This document shows, one piece after another, positions 8,675 through 18,737 of a stretch of 64,000 nt of DNA. The stretch is from assembly GCF_900110945.1 (NCBI RefSeq), contig NZ_FOFL01000004.1:272685-336684 (forward strand), read 5' to 3'. The position numbers and the translations under genes are program-made. The notes under the pieces are model-generated. The model searched no databases, was not told where the DNA came from, and saw nothing but the letters and a program-made list of their open reading frames with translations. Position 1 is the stretch's first letter, and the number at the start of each line of letters is the position of its first letter. Origin of the DNA: Devosia sp. YR412 (GTDB taxonomy: Bacteria; Pseudomonadota; Alphaproteobacteria; Rhizobiales; Devosiaceae).

Positions 8675-9151
8675 TCAGTTCATCGCGACGCCATCAAGGA
8701 CCAACTTGCCGCCAGTCAGCGACAGCGAGACGGTCTGCGTGGCATAGGTGGAGACCGAGGTTGAGATCGAATTGACCGTGGCGCCGGAGATTTCGTAGCG
8801 CACTTCGCGATCGGTGCCGTCGGCATCGGTCGTGGTGGTGACGAGCACCAGACCATAGTCCGTCTTGCTCTTGCCGTCGGCCTGCGAGGCCCAGCCGAGG
8901 AGCTCGGCATTCATCGGCGCAATGGTCGAGAGCGACAGCGTCAGCTCGGTCGCGGCCGGCGTGCCTTCATAGGCGGCCGTGGTCGACAGGTAGATCGAGG
9001 CGTCGCTGACCGTATAGTCGAGCGCATCGCCATTGGCGGCGACCAGCGAAAGCTTGGCAGGCGGAAAATCCTGCGCCGCAACGGGATTGGCCAGGGCCAG
9101 ACCGGTGACCAAAGCAGCAGCAAGCAGGGACTTGGCAGTAAGGCTAAACAT
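8675..9151 (-). CDS. Secreted protein of unknown function, possible tail-tube/Hcp-like fold
   Basis: A 158-residue protein with a signal peptide (residues 1-26, cleavage after PVAA) and no lipobox. The remainder is rich in alternating hydrophobic and Thr/Ser residues and should be all-beta. The C-terminal half has the order ELTLSLSTIAP, YGLVLVTTTTDADGTDRE, YEISGATVNSISTS, TQTVSLSLTGGKLVLDG, which recalls the strand pattern of Hcp and phage gp19-type tube proteins. That resemblance is from memory of the family and is weak. The presence of a Sec signal would be odd for a tube protein. GGGAG precedes the ATG at 9151. No neighbouring secretion or phage genes are present. Confidence 0.6.
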   Translation of the reverse strand: MFSLTAKSLLAAALVTGLALANPVAAQDFPPAKLSLVAANGDALDYTVSDASIYLSTTAAYEGTPAATELTLSLSTIAPMNAELLGWASQADGKSKTDYGLVLVTTTTDADGTDREVRYEISGATVNSISTSVSTYATQTVSLSLTGGKLVLDGVAMN

Positions 9152-9210
9152 CAGAACGCTCTCCCAATAATGCGCTGACTTGCCGGTCCAACGGGGTTAA
9201 GTCAAGCGCC

Positions 9211-10680
<1,470 letters not shown>

Positions 10681-10749
10681 GCTGAAAACTCCAGTGCAAT
10701 GCGGGCAGAGGCAAGCGCCCGGATTCTGGCGCGAAAATGGCAGCTTCAT

Positions 10750-10761
10750 TACCGTTCGGTA
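10750..10761. promoter_or_regulatory. 12-bp perfect palindrome upstream of the HtrA-type protease
   Basis: TACCGTTCGGTA is a perfect palindrome about 70 bases upstream of the protease start and 143 bases upstream of the decarboxylase promoter. Half-sites of the form ACCG-CGGT are common for TetR-family repressors. No TetR gene is nearby, so a regulatory role is only a guess. Confidence 0.3.
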
Positions 10762-10903
10762 GGATAACGCAGACGTTGTCGACGGCGCATCAGCCAGGCG
10801 ATGGAACCCATGCTGGCGACCATGAATTAACCGAGGCAAGCCAAGGCTTTTTCACCGCGGTTTGCCGTCATCGGACCGTCGCATTTTGCATCCAAATAAA
10901 CGT

Positions 10904-10932
10904 TTGCGCCGGGGTCACCATGGCCCTATATG
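10904..10932 (+). promoter_or_regulatory. Candidate sigma70 promoter for the decarboxylase gene
   Basis: TTGCGC and TATATG are 17 bases apart, with a predicted start of transcription near 10939. The -35 box is imperfect and the -10 box good. If correct, it places the alternative ATG at 10920 upstream of the transcript and supports the ATG at 10980 as the true start of the decarboxylase. Confidence 0.45.
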
Positions 10933-10979
10933 CAGCGCTTCTTTTCCAGACTTTCCCAGCCCCGAAAGGCCAGTCGTCA

Positions 10980-12161
10980 ATGACCACCGAGCCGAAGCAC
11001 GTTTACCCGAACACCTCCGCCCTGATCGCGGCCGAAGCGCCGGATTTTCCGGCTTTCCTGTTCTCCGAACGTGAGCTTCACAAGGCCACAAAGGTGTTCA
11101 AGAAGGGGTTTGACGGCCTGCTGACTTACGCGGTGAAGTGCAACCCCTCCCCGCATGTGATCGCTCAGCTGCATCGCGAAGGCCTCAAGGCTTTCGACGT
11201 GGCCTCCAATACCGAAATGGAACTGGTGCGCGACCATGCCCCGGGCGCTGTGATGCATTACAACAATCCGATCAAGAACAAACGCGAGATCGCCCGCGCT
11301 TATGAAGAGTTCGGCGTTCGCTCCTTCACCATTGACCATCCCCAGCAGCTCGACCAGCTCGCCGCCGTCGTATCACCCAGCAAGGATGTGGAAGTTACCA
11401 CCCGCTTCAAGGCCGGCAAGGCGCTGAAGTCTTATGACTTCGGCATCAAGTTCGGCGTCATGGAACAGGGCGCGGCCGAAATCGTCACCGCCGTCGAGAC
11501 CATGGGCTATACGCCCAGCCTCTGCTTCCACGTCGGCAGCCAGTGCGAAGACGCCTATGCCTACGAGCGCCATATCGCAGCAGCAGCCCGTATCGTCGAA
11601 GAGAGTGGCATCGAGCTCAAGCGCCTCAATATCGGCGGCGGCTATCCGGCCCCTTACCCGACCAGCGAAGCGCCGCCGATGGACTATTTCTTCGAAACCA
11701 TTTCCACGGCCGTGTCCGACCATTTCGGCGACAAGAACCGTCCCGAGCTGATCATCGAGCCCGGCCGCGCGCTGGTGACCTCGTCGACCTCGCTGCTGCT
11801 GCGTGTGAAGCACCAGCGCGGCGGCCAGTCGGTCTATGTCAATGACGGCGCCTATGGTGCACTCAACGAAGTCAAGTTCATGCACTTCACCCCGCCGGTG
11901 CGCGTCTGGCGCGGTCCGCGCCTGCATGACAATGACCAGGAGTTCAGCGAATTCACCATGTGGGGCCCGACCTGCGACAGCTATGACGTGCTGCCGCAGG
12001 TGTTCACCCTGCCGGCCGATATCGACGAAGACGACTGGATCGAATTCGGCCTGATGGGCGCCTATACCCAGGCCACCCTGACCCCGTTCAACGGCTTCGA
12101 CCGCCGCGACCAGTTCTGGGTCGACGAAGCCTATACCGGCAAGGACCAGCAGCCGGAATAA
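10980..12161 (+). CDS. Group IV PLP-dependent ornithine/lysine decarboxylase
   Basis: A 393-residue alanine-racemase-fold decarboxylase for polyamine synthesis. The lysine that binds PLP is in LLTYAVKCNPSP near residue 50; the phosphate-binding glycines are in RLNIGGGYPAPYP; EPGRALV follows; and the catalytic cysteine is in WGPTCDSYDVL. These features define eukaryote-like ODC and bacterial lysine/ornithine decarboxylases. The N-terminal 25 residues before PAFLFSE are longer than in many homologues. The start at 10980 is preferred over the ATG at 10920 because a promoter appears to end near 10932. A strong terminator follows directly, so it is a single-gene unit. Substrate preference is not resolved. 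Confidence 0.88.
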   Translation: MTTEPKHVYPNTSALIAAEAPDFPAFLFSERELHKATKVFKKGFDGLLTYAVKCNPSPHVIAQLHREGLKAFDVASNTEMELVRDHAPGAVMHYNNPIKNKREIARAYEEFGVRSFTIDHPQQLDQLAAVVSPSKDVEVTTRFKAGKALKSYDFGIKFGVMEQGAAEIVTAVETMGYTPSLCFHVGSQCEDAYAYERHIAAAARIVEESGIELKRLNIGGGYPAPYPTSEAPPMDYFFETISTAVSDHFGDKNRPELIIEPGRALVTSSTSLLLRVKHQRGGQSVYVNDGAYGALNEVKFMHFTPPVRVWRGPRLHDNDQEFSEFTMWGPTCDSYDVLPQVFTLPADIDEDDWIEFGLMGAYTQATLTPFNGFDRRDQFWVDEAYTGKDQQPE

Positions 12162-12184
12162 GTCAGCCCGACGTTGCGCATCTG

Positions 12185-12210
12185 AAATCCCCGCTCCGGC
12201 GGGGATTTTT
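12185..12210 (+). terminator. Intrinsic terminator of the decarboxylase gene
   Basis: AAATCCCCG and CGGGGATTT form a 9-bp stem with loop CTCCGG, followed by T residues, 23 bases after the stop codon. This is a textbook Rho-independent terminator. Confidence 0.9.
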
Positions 12211-12258
12211 GTCTCCAGCCTTTTCCACCCCGATCCAACCCACATATCGGAACTGAAA

Positions 12259-12798
12259 ATGCATCCCATCCCGCCTCTGGCCGCTTTCGGCCGCCGCATC
12301 ATGATCAATGGCCCGACCACATCGGGCAAGTCGACCCTGGCCGATGCGATCGGCCGCAAGCTCGGCATCAAGCCGGTCCATATCGATCAGTTTAGCCACC
12401 TGCCCGATACCGACTGGCAGCCGCGTCCAGAAGCGGAATTCCACGCGCTGCACGACGCCGCCATCCTCGAAGACGAGTGGGTGATGGACGGCAATTACAC
12501 GGTGATCATGCCGCAGCGCTACGCGCGGGCGACCGGCATCGTGGTGATCGATGACCATTTCCTTCGGCGTTATGTCCGCTACTTCCGCCGCACCCTGTTC
12601 GAGCACGACCGCATCGGCAGCGTGGCGGGCGGCCGGGACAGCGTCAAATGGGAGATGGTGGCCTGGATCTGGAAGACCCGCGATTCCAGCAAATATCGTC
12701 GCATGGCGGCGCAATCCGGCCTGCCGCTGGTGGTCTGCAACTCGCTGGAAGAACTGCAGGCGCTCTATGATGCCTGGGGTCTGGAACGACGGGCCTGA
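12259..12798 (+). CDS. P-loop NTPase, adenylate-kinase-like
   Basis: A 179-residue protein with a Walker A motif in MINGPTTSGKST near residue 20 and the pattern HIDQFSHLPDTDWQ and EDEWVMDGNYT that marks the small kinase-like ATPases often annotated as AAA-family or DNA topology modulation (FlaR-like) proteins. It contains the arginine-rich segment YVRYFRRTLFEHDR. The real substrate of this family is not established. It lies between the decarboxylase terminator and a convergent VOC gene, with 3 bases between the stops. Confidence 0.7.
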   Translation: MHPIPPLAAFGRRIMINGPTTSGKSTLADAIGRKLGIKPVHIDQFSHLPDTDWQPRPEAEFHALHDAAILEDEWVMDGNYTVIMPQRYARATGIVVIDDHFLRRYVRYFRRTLFEHDRIGSVAGGRDSVKWEMVAWIWKTRDSSKYRRMAAQSGLPLVVCNSLEELQALYDAWGLERRA

Positions 12799-12801
12799 AG
12801 C

Positions 12802-13239
12802 TCAGCCTAGCTCCTGCGCCAGACCGATGAGTATCCCCTCAGGTCCGCGGATATAGCAGAGCTTGTAACTGTCCTGGTACCGCACCACCTCGTCCACCAG
12901 CGTCGCGCCACGGGCATAGAGCCGCTCCAGCAGCTCGTCGAGGTCGTCGACAGCGAACATAACGCGGAGATAGCCCAAGGCATTGACCGGCGCCCTGCGG
13001 TGATCCTCGATCACCTCCGGCTTGAGGAAACGCGATAGTTCGAGCCGACTGTGCCCGTCGGGCGTGACCATCATGGCGATCTCCACGCGCTGACCATGCA
13101 GGCCGGTGACCCGGCCGGACCAGTCGCCCTCGATCATGGCGCGGCCTTCGAGCGTCAGGCCTAGCTCAAGAAAGAAATCCACGGTTGCGTCGAGGTCTTC
13201 GACCGCGATGCCGACATTGTCCATGCGCTTTACGGCCAT
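12802..13239 (-). CDS. VOC/glyoxalase superfamily protein
   Basis: A 145-residue protein with a single VOC domain. The fold pattern is visible: MDNVGIAVEDLDATVDFFLEL at the start with the first candidate metal histidine missing (N in place of H), RLELSRFLKP in the middle, MFAVDDLDELLERLYARGATL and YIRGPEGILIGLAQEL at the end with the final glutamate. Members include glyoxalases, dioxygenases and antibiotic-binding proteins. The start at 13239 follows the first VOC strand well. No biochemical role can be given. Confidence 0.7.
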   Translation of the reverse strand: MAVKRMDNVGIAVEDLDATVDFFLELGLTLEGRAMIEGDWSGRVTGLHGQRVEIAMMVTPDGHSRLELSRFLKPEVIEDHRRAPVNALGYLRVMFAVDDLDELLERLYARGATLVDEVVRYQDSYKLCYIRGPEGILIGLAQELG

Positions 13240-13320
13240 CTCGAGCCTCCCTGCTTGTCCACCAATGACATCACACCCATGCCTCAGGCGACGTCACCAA
13301 CTTACGACCACCATCCCGAC

Positions 13321-13356
13321 AAAACAAAACGGCCCTGGAGTGAACCGGGGCCGTTT
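13321..13356 (-). terminator. Intrinsic terminator at the end of the alpha (rplQ) operon
   Basis: Read on the minus strand, AAACGGCCC pairs with GGGCCGTTT around an 12-base loop and is followed by TTGTTTTG. It lies 27 bases after the rplQ stop and closes the long ribosomal cluster. Confidence 0.85.
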
Positions 13357-13382
13357 CAAAAATTCTGCGCTGAACGCGAAGC

Positions 13383-13805
13383 TTATGCGGCTTCGTACTC
13401 GTCGTCGCGCACCTGGACCGGACCGGAGTCTTGGCCCTTGGCGTTGACGTCGCGGTCAACGAATTCGATGACGGCCATCGGGGCATTGTCGCCGTAGCGG
13501 AAGCCGGCCTTCATGATGCGGATATAGCCGCCCTGACGTTCCTTGTAGCGCGGGCCAAGCACGGCAAAGAGCTTGGCAACCTGGCCTTCGTCACGGATCT
13601 GGGCGATCGCCTGGCGGCGAGCGTGCAGGTCGCCGCGCTTGCCGAGGGTGATCAGCTTCTCGACGATTGGACGCAGGTCCTTGGCCTTGGGAAGCGTGGT
13701 AACGATCTGCTCGTGCTTGATCAGCGCGGCGGACATATTGGCGAACATTGCCTTGCGGTGCGAGGCGGTTCGGCTGAGCTTGCGGCCGGAATTACCGTGG
13801 CGCAT
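13383..13805 (-). CDS. rplQ: 50S ribosomal protein L17
   Basis: A 140-residue large-subunit protein located near the tunnel exit. The N-terminus [20 protein letters not shown] is the standard L17 beginning, and the core [20 protein letters not shown] follows. The C-terminus has an extra acidic tail of about 20 residues (ending RDDEYEAA) beyond the bacterial core, as seen in alphaproteobacteria. It is last in rpsM-rpsK-rpoA-rplQ, 34 bases after rpoA, and a strong terminator follows. Confidence 0.97.
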   Translation of the reverse strand: MRHGNSGRKLSRTASHRKAMFANMSAALIKHEQIVTTLPKAKDLRPIVEKLITLGKRGDLHARRQAIAQIRDEGQVAKLFAVLGPRYKERQGGYIRIMKAGFRYGDNAPMAVIEFVDRDVNAKGQDSGPVQVRDDEYEAA

Positions 13806-13839
13806 GGGTTATCTCCTAAAAGTCTTTGGCGGCGCCAGA

Positions 13840-14859
13840 TCAGTAGTGATCTTCGTAGCGCTTAGCGAGGTCATCGATATTCTCGGGCGGCCAATTGGCC
13901 ACGTCCATCCCGAGATGAAGCCCCATCTGTGCCAGGACTTCCTTGATTTCATTGAGCGACTTGCGGCCGAAGTTCGGCGTCCGCAGCATCTCGGCTTCCG
14001 TCTTCTGAATCAGGTCGCCGATGTAGACGATGTTGTCGTTCTTCAGGCAATTGGCCGAGCGGACCGAAAGTTCGAGTTCGTCGACCTTCTTGAGCAGAGC
14101 CGGGTTGAAGGCCAGTTCCGGAACGGCATCCTGTGCCTTTTCCTTGCTGGGCTCTTCGAAGTTCACAAAGACCGACAGCTGGTCCTGGAGGATGCGAGCA
14201 GCATAGGCCACGGCATCTTCCGGCGACACCGCGCCATTGGTCTCGATCTGCAGGGTCAGCTTGTCCTTGTCCAGGCTTTCGCCCGCACGGGTCGCATCGA
14301 CCTTGTAGCTCACGCGGCGAACCGGCGAAAACAGCGAGTCGACCGGGATATAGCCGATCGGTGCGTCTTCGGGACGGTTCTTGTCGGCAGCGACATAGCC
14401 CTTGCCGGTATCGACGGTGAATTCGATGTTGATCTCGGCGCCATCGTCGAGATGGCAGATCACTAATTCAGGGTTCAGCACTTCGATGTCGCCGGTGACC
14501 TTAATGTCGCCAGCCGTCACGGCGCCGGGGCCCTGCTTGGAAAGATTGAGACGCTTCGGGCCTTCGCCGCCCATCTTCAACGCGATTTCCTTCACGTTGA
14601 GAACGAGGTCGGTGATGTCTTCACGCACGCCTGGAAGCGACGAGAATTCATGCAGAATGCCGTCGATCTGGATAGCGGTCACTGCCGCGCCCTGAAGCGA
14701 CGACAGCAGCACGCGACGAAGAGCGTTACCCAGGGTAAGCCCGTAACCGCGCTCAAGCGGCTCGGCAACTACCGAGGCCACGCGCGCGTTGTCGCTGCCC
14801 GAAACAATCTCCAGCTTGGTCGGCTTGATCAGTTCTTGCCAGTTCCTCTGGATCGTCAC
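13840..14859 (-). CDS. rpoA: DNA-directed RNA polymerase alpha subunit
   Basis: A 339-residue subunit that nucleates polymerase assembly and contacts activators. The N-terminal domain includes [20 protein letters not shown], the dimerisation core, and the C-terminal domain (about 255-325) has [19 protein letters not shown] and [18 protein letters not shown], the helix-hairpin-helix surface that binds UP-element DNA. Length is normal for alphaproteobacteria. It lies between rpsK and rplQ, with a 106-base gap to rpsK that holds two hairpins. Confidence 0.98.
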   Translation of the reverse strand: MTIQRNWQELIKPTKLEIVSGSDNARVASVVAEPLERGYGLTLGNALRRVLLSSLQGAAVTAIQIDGILHEFSSLPGVREDITDLVLNVKEIALKMGGEGPKRLNLSKQGPGAVTAGDIKVTGDIEVLNPELVICHLDDGAEINIEFTVDTGKGYVAADKNRPEDAPIGYIPVDSLFSPVRRVSYKVDATRAGESLDKDKLTLQIETNGAVSPEDAVAYAARILQDQLSVFVNFEEPSKEKAQDAVPELAFNPALLKKVDELELSVRSANCLKNDNIVYIGDLIQKTEAEMLRTPNFGRKSLNEIKEVLAQMGLHLGMDVANWPPENIDDLAKRYEDHY

Positions 14860-14879
14860 GGTTATGTCCTTTCAAAATC

Positions 14880-14947
14880 GCGGCTCCAGCCCGAGCCGCT
14901 CCGCCGCAAACGCAATAAGACTCCCGGCCCATTCAATCGGCCGGGAG
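14880..14947 (-). promoter_or_regulatory. Two hairpins in the rpsK-rpoA gap
   Basis: CTCCCGGCC pairs with GGCCGGGAG (14921-14947) and GCGGCT pairs with AGCCGC (14880-14899). On the minus strand the first is followed by TCTTATTGCGTTTG, too poor in T for a confident terminator. The pair may attenuate or process the mRNA so that rpoA is made at a different level from the ribosomal genes; that role is inferred. Confidence 0.45.
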
Positions 14948-14965
14948 CACTTCAATCGGTCTAGA

Positions 14966-15358
14966 TTAGACGCGGCGCCGCTTGCGCGGGCGGCAGCCAT
15001 TGTGCGGGATCGAGGTCACGTCACGGATCGAGGTGACGTTGAAGCCGGCAGCCTGGAGTGCGCGGAGAGCGGACTCACGACCCGAACCCGGACCACGCAC
15101 TTCGACCTCAAGGGTCTTCATGCCGTGTTCCTGCGCCTTCTTGGCAGCATCTTCAGCAGCAACCTGGGCAGCATATGGGGTCGACTTGCGCGAGCCCTTG
15201 AAACCCATGACACCCGACGAGGACCACGAGATCGTGTTGCCCTGCATGTCAGCAATGGTGATCATGGTGTTGTTGAACGAAGCGTTCACATGGGCAACGC
15301 CCGAAGTGATGTTCTTGCGTTCCTTGCGCTTGACGCGCGCGACTTCAGCTTTAGCCAT
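14966..15358 (-). CDS. rpsK: 30S ribosomal protein S11
   Basis: A 130-residue platform protein of the small subunit. The family block runs from [19 protein letters not shown] through [19 protein letters not shown] to the basic end [11 protein letters not shown]. The N-terminal 20 residues are rich in Lys and Arg. It follows rpsM after 78 bases that contain a small hairpin directly behind the rpsM stop. Confidence 0.98.
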   Translation of the reverse strand: MAKAEVARVKRKERKNITSGVAHVNASFNNTMITIADMQGNTISWSSSGVMGFKGSRKSTPYAAQVAAEDAAKKAQEHGMKTLEVEVRGPGSGRESALRALQAAGFNVTSIRDVTSIPHNGCRPRKRRRV

Positions 15359-15436
15359 TGTATTCCTCTAAACGATATCAGCGCTGCCGTTAGCAAAGTG
15401 CCCCAGCAGCTACATCGAAGAACCCCAGATGGGTTC

Positions 15437-15805
15437 TTACTTCTTCTTGCCGGCGATTGCCTTGGCGGGACCCTTGCGTGTACGGGCGTTGGTGTGGGTG
15501 CGCTGGCCGCGGACCGGAAGGCCACGACGATGACGCAGGCCACGATAGTTGCCCAGGTCCATCAGACGCTTGATGTTCATCGCCACGCCACGACGGAGAT
15601 CACCCTCCACGACATAGTCGCGGTCGATGGTTTCACGGATCTGGATGACTTCGGCATCGGTGAGCTCGTTCACACGACGCTCGGCCGGAATGCCAACCTT
15701 GGTGCAGATATCCTCGGCGAACTTGTCGCCGATCCCGTGGATATACTGCAGCGCAATAACTACGCGCTTGTTCGTCGGGATATTGACGCCAGCAATACGT
15801 GCCAC
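15437..15805 (-). CDS. rpsM: 30S ribosomal protein S13
   Basis: A 122-residue protein of the 30S head that contacts the 50S subunit and P-site tRNA. It begins [19 protein letters not shown] and carries the signature [20 protein letters not shown]. The ending [14 protein letters not shown] is the usual basic tail. It is the first gene after a well-formed promoter and starts the rpsM-rpsK-rpoA-rplQ unit. GGAG lies before the ATG. Confidence 0.98.
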   Translation of the reverse strand: MARIAGVNIPTNKRVVIALQYIHGIGDKFAEDICTKVGIPAERRVNELTDAEVIQIRETIDRDYVVEGDLRRGVAMNIKRLMDLGNYRGLRHRRGLPVRGQRTHTNARTRKGPAKAIAGKKK

Positions 15806-15931
15806 GTCTGCTCTCCTTCATTCAGCGCGAACCATCACGGCTGGCGCCTGTAAACAACAAGGGACCGGAATTCGACCCCCAACTTTTATGAGGAACCGAA
15901 TCCAGCCCAATAACCTTGAGACTGAAGCGGT

Positions 15932-15960
15932 TCTTTAAGGTCTCGATTCCGCAGAGTCAA
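15932..15960 (-). promoter_or_regulatory. Sigma70-type promoter of the alpha operon (rpsM)
   Basis: On the minus strand TTGACT and TAAAGA are separated by exactly 17 bases, about 120 bases before rpsM and just after the adk stop. Both boxes are close to consensus, so rpsM-rpsK-rpoA-rplQ can be transcribed independently of secY-adk. Confidence 0.7.
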
Positions 15961-15983
15961 CCGCGAAGTCAAGCGCCAAAATC

Positions 15984-16547
15984 CTAGGGTGCAATAGCGG
16001 CCTTGATGGCCGTCGTCACCTGATCGACCGGCGCCATGCCGTCGACCGTCTTCACCAGACCATGCTTGCGGTAGTAATCCACCAGCGGGGCCGTGTCGTT
16101 CTTGTAGACATCGAGGCGCTTGCGGATCACTTCCGGATTGTCATCCGGACGATTGCTTTCCTTGGCGCGGTTGATGACGCGGGACACCAGCGTATCGGCA
16201 TCGGCCGTCATCTCGATCACGGCGTCGAGCTTGATGCCCTTGGCTTCCAGCATGCCGTCCAGCGCTTCGGCCTGGCCGATGGTACGCGGAAAGCCGTCGA
16301 GGATGAAGCCTGGCTTGCAGTCCTCTGCATCGAGGCGCTCCGAGACGATACCATTGACGATATCGTTGGAGACCAGGTCACCGCGATCCATCACTTCCTT
16401 GGCCGCAAGGCCGAGGGGCGTGCGATCCTGGATAGCGGAGCGCAGGATGTCACCGGTCGAGAGCTGGGGGATGCCATAGGCCTCGACCAGAATCTTGGCC
16501 TGGGTCCCCTTCCCTGCACCCGGTGGTCCGAGCAGAATCAACCTCAT
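15984..16547 (-). CDS. adk: Adenylate kinase
   Basis: A 187-residue enzyme that interconverts 2 ADP and ATP plus AMP. Walker A is GPPGAGKGTQ at residue 7, the AMP-binding part includes STGDILR and FILDGFPRT. The lid segment (RVINRAKESNRPDDNPEVI) is the short type, without the cysteine-containing insertion of the long form. It overlaps the secY stop by 4 bases, as is common in bacteria, so coupled translation is likely. A 178-base gap with a promoter follows. Confidence 0.97.
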   Translation of the reverse strand: MRLILLGPPGAGKGTQAKILVEAYGIPQLSTGDILRSAIQDRTPLGLAAKEVMDRGDLVSNDIVNGIVSERLDAEDCKPGFILDGFPRTIGQAEALDGMLEAKGIKLDAVIEMTADADTLVSRVINRAKESNRPDDNPEVIRKRLDVYKNDTAPLVDYYRKHGLVKTVDGMAPVDQVTTAIKAAIAP

Positions 16548-17884
16548 CGACGCTTGCCTCCCCCAAGACGGGACTTCTTGACGAGTCCCTCATACTGCTG
16601 AGCGATCAGATGGCTCTGGATCTGGCTAACCGTATCCAGGGTCACTGTCACCATGATCAGCAACGACGTGCCGCCGATGAACTGGCTGATGGCCAGCTGG
16701 CTGAACAGCACTTCGGGGATCAGGGCAACGACCGTCAGATAGATCGCACCGATTACCGTGATACGCGTCAGCACATAGTCGATGTGCTGGGCGGTGCGTT
16801 CACCCGGACGAATGCCCGGAATGAAGCCGCCGGAGCGCTTCAGGTTATCGGCCGTCTCGGTCGGGTTGAACACGATCGCCGTGTAAAAGAAGGCAAAGAA
16901 GATGATGAAGAAGGCAAACAGAGCCAGATAGAGCGGCTGCCCACGACCCAGCAGAGCCGTCACCGTCGTCAGCCATGCCGGAGCATTCCCCTGCGCCGCA
17001 AAGGACGCAATGGTGGCCGGCAGCAGCAGCAGCGAAGAGCCGAAGATCACCGGGATAACACCGGCGGTATTCAGCTTGAGCGGCAGATGCGAGCTGTCGC
17101 CCTGGAACATCTTGTTGCCGACCTGGCGCTTTGGATACTGGATCAGCAAGCGGCGCTGGGCGCGTTCAAAGAACACGATGCCGGCGATGACCACGAGGGC
17201 CAGAACGGGCATGGCGAAGCCTGCAATGGCCGGGATAGCGCCAGTACGGGCCAGTTCGAGCGTCTGCACGAACGTAGTCGGCAGGTTGGCGACGATACCG
17301 GCGAAGATGATCAGCGAAATGCCGTTGCCGACACCGCGCGAGGTGATCTGCTCGCCCAGCCACATCAGGAACATCGTGCCACCCACGAGGGTGATGACGG
17401 TCGAGATGCGGAAGAACCAGCCTGGGTTCAGCACCACGCCCTGCGAGGCTTCGAGACCCACGGCAATGCCATAGGCCTGGATGGCGCAGAACACGACGGC
17501 GAGGTAGCGGGTGTACTGGTTCATCTTGCGACGGCCAGCCTCGCCACCTTCCTTCTTCATCTGCTCGAGGCGCGGAGAAGCGGTGGAGATGACCTGCACC
17601 ACGATGGACGCGGTGATGTAGGGGATCAGGTTGAGGGCAAAGATCGCCATGCGCTCGACGGCACCGCCGGCGAACATGTTGAACATGCCGATGATGCCCT
17701 GCTGGCTCTGCTCGAAAGTCGCGCGGAACGCATCGGGGTCGATGCCGGGGACCGGGATGAACGTGCCCAGACGATAGACGAGCAGCGCGCCCAGTGTGAA
17801 CCAGATGCGCTGCTGCAGAGCCTTCGCCTTGGAAAAGGTCGAAAAATTCAGATTACGTGCCAGCTGTTCGGCTGCGGACGCCAT
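16544..17884 (-). CDS. secY: Preprotein translocase subunit SecY
   Basis: A 446-residue channel subunit of the Sec translocon with ten membrane helices. The plug and helix 2 region shows VPGIDPDAFRATF and helix 2 ends ITASIVVQVIS; the SecY signatures LGEQITSRGVGNGISLIIF and the cytoplasmic loop between helices 8 and 9 with GERTAQHIDYVL are clear. Start ATG at 17884 has GGGAGCG upstream. It is separated from rplO by a terminator and a possible own promoter, and overlaps adk. Confidence 0.97.
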   Translation of the reverse strand: MASAAEQLARNLNFSTFSKAKALQQRIWFTLGALLVYRLGTFIPVPGIDPDAFRATFEQSQQGIIGMFNMFAGGAVERMAIFALNLIPYITASIVVQVISTASPRLEQMKKEGGEAGRRKMNQYTRYLAVVFCAIQAYGIAVGLEASQGVVLNPGWFFRISTVITLVGGTMFLMWLGEQITSRGVGNGISLIIFAGIVANLPTTFVQTLELARTGAIPAIAGFAMPVLALVVIAGIVFFERAQRRLLIQYPKRQVGNKMFQGDSSHLPLKLNTAGVIPVIFGSSLLLLPATIASFAAQGNAPAWLTTVTALLGRGQPLYLALFAFFIIFFAFFYTAIVFNPTETADNLKRSGGFIPGIRPGERTAQHIDYVLTRITVIGAIYLTVVALIPEVLFSQLAISQFIGGTSLLIMVTVTLDTVSQIQSHLIAQQYEGLVKKSRLGGGKRR

Positions 17885-17935
17885 GTATCGCTCCCTATGG
17901 CTTCAAGGCCAGGTGCGCTCGGAGCGCTTCGGGAG

Positions 17936-17964
17936 CGTATGCATCTGCGCCCCTAACGCAACAA
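17936..17964 (-). promoter_or_regulatory. Possible promoter of secY-adk
   Basis: Directly after the rplO terminator, TTGTTG and CATACG are spaced 17 bases apart on the minus strand, placing a transcript start about 45 bases before secY. The boxes are only moderate, so confidence is low; its position right behind a terminator is what makes it plausible. Confidence 0.35.
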
Positions 17965-17967
17965 ACC

Positions 17968-18002
17968 AAAAAAGCGCACCCGGCCATGAGGGCCGGATGC
18001 GC
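17968..18002 (-). terminator. Intrinsic terminator between rplO and secY
   Basis: On the minus strand GCGCATCCGGCC pairs with GGCCGGGTGCGC with one mismatch around a 5-base loop, followed by six T residues and then GGTTTG. It begins 14 bases after the rplO stop. It would end or attenuate transcription coming from the S10/spc genes before secY. Confidence 0.8.
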
Positions 18003-18015
18003 AATGTCGTCGGAC

Positions 18016-18516
18016 TTAGCCGGCGTAAGGAGTCTTCTTCCACGGCGCCTTGGCCGGGATGAGCTCAACCTGACCACCAGCAGCCTCGATGGCAGCCAGG
18101 GCGCCCTTGGTCGCATAGTCCACCTTGAAGGAAACCTTCTTGGAGGTGAAACCAGCCGAACCGATCAAGCGCACGCCGTCCTTGGGACGACGGATCACGC
18201 GGGCAGCGATCAGCGCTGCTGCGTCGATCACACCCTTGGCGTCGAGCTTGCCAGCGTCGATATAGGCCTGCAGGCGGTCGATGCGGACCTCGTTCCAGTC
18301 ACCTGGATTGAGCGCATTGAAGCCACGCTTTGGCATACGCATGTGAAGGGGCATCTGGCCGCCTTCGAAGCCGTTGATGGCAACGCCGGAGCGTGCCGTC
18401 TGGCCCTTGCCGCCACGACCACCGGTCTTGCCCTTGCCGGAACCGATGCCGCGACCGACGCGGATACGGACCTTGTTGGCACCGGGATTGTCGCGAAGTT
18501 CGTTCAAACGAGTCAT
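18016..18516 (-). CDS. rplO: 50S ribosomal protein L15
   Basis: A 166-residue core protein of the large subunit. The glycine- and lysine-rich N-terminus is typical ([20 protein letters not shown]), followed by [15 protein letters not shown] and, near the C-terminus, [20 protein letters not shown]. It follows rpmD by 11 bases and is followed by the terminator that separates it from secY. Length is a little more than in Escherichia coli, as usual in this class. Confidence 0.97.
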   Translation of the reverse strand: MTRLNELRDNPGANKVRIRVGRGIGSGKGKTGGRGGKGQTARSGVAINGFEGGQMPLHMRMPKRGFNALNPGDWNEVRIDRLQAYIDAGKLDAKGVIDAAALIAARVIRRPKDGVRLIGSAGFTSKKVSFKVDYATKGALAAIEAAGGQVELIPAKAPWKKTPYAG

Positions 18517-18527
18517 GATCGTTCCTC

Positions 18528-18716
18528 CTACTCGCCGATAACGCGGACGAGGTGCGGAAGCTTGTTGATCATGCCACGGACTTCGGGCGTATCGATCAGC
18601 TCGCGCTCTTTGTTCATCTTGTTGAGCCCGAGACCGATGAGGGTCGCGCGCTGCACCTTGTCACGGCGGATCGGCGAACCGATCTGCTTGACGATAAGGG
18701 TTTTCTGCTCAGCCAT
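18528..18716 (-). CDS. rpmD: 50S ribosomal protein L30
   Basis: A 62-residue protein with the L30 pattern: [20 protein letters not shown] at the N-terminus, [12 protein letters not shown] in the middle and [15 protein letters not shown] at the end. It sits between rpsE and rplO as in other bacteria, 21 bases after rpsE. Confidence 0.96.
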   Translation of the reverse strand: MAEQKTLIVKQIGSPIRRDKVQRATLIGLGLNKMNKERELIDTPEVRGMINKLPHLVRVIGE

Positions 18717-18737
18717 GATTTATCTCCTGACCGGTGA

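Noticed and set aside
10737..10979. N-terminal extension of the decarboxylase
   Set aside because: The extension has no family similarity and would cover a promoter; the ATG at 10980 is more likely.
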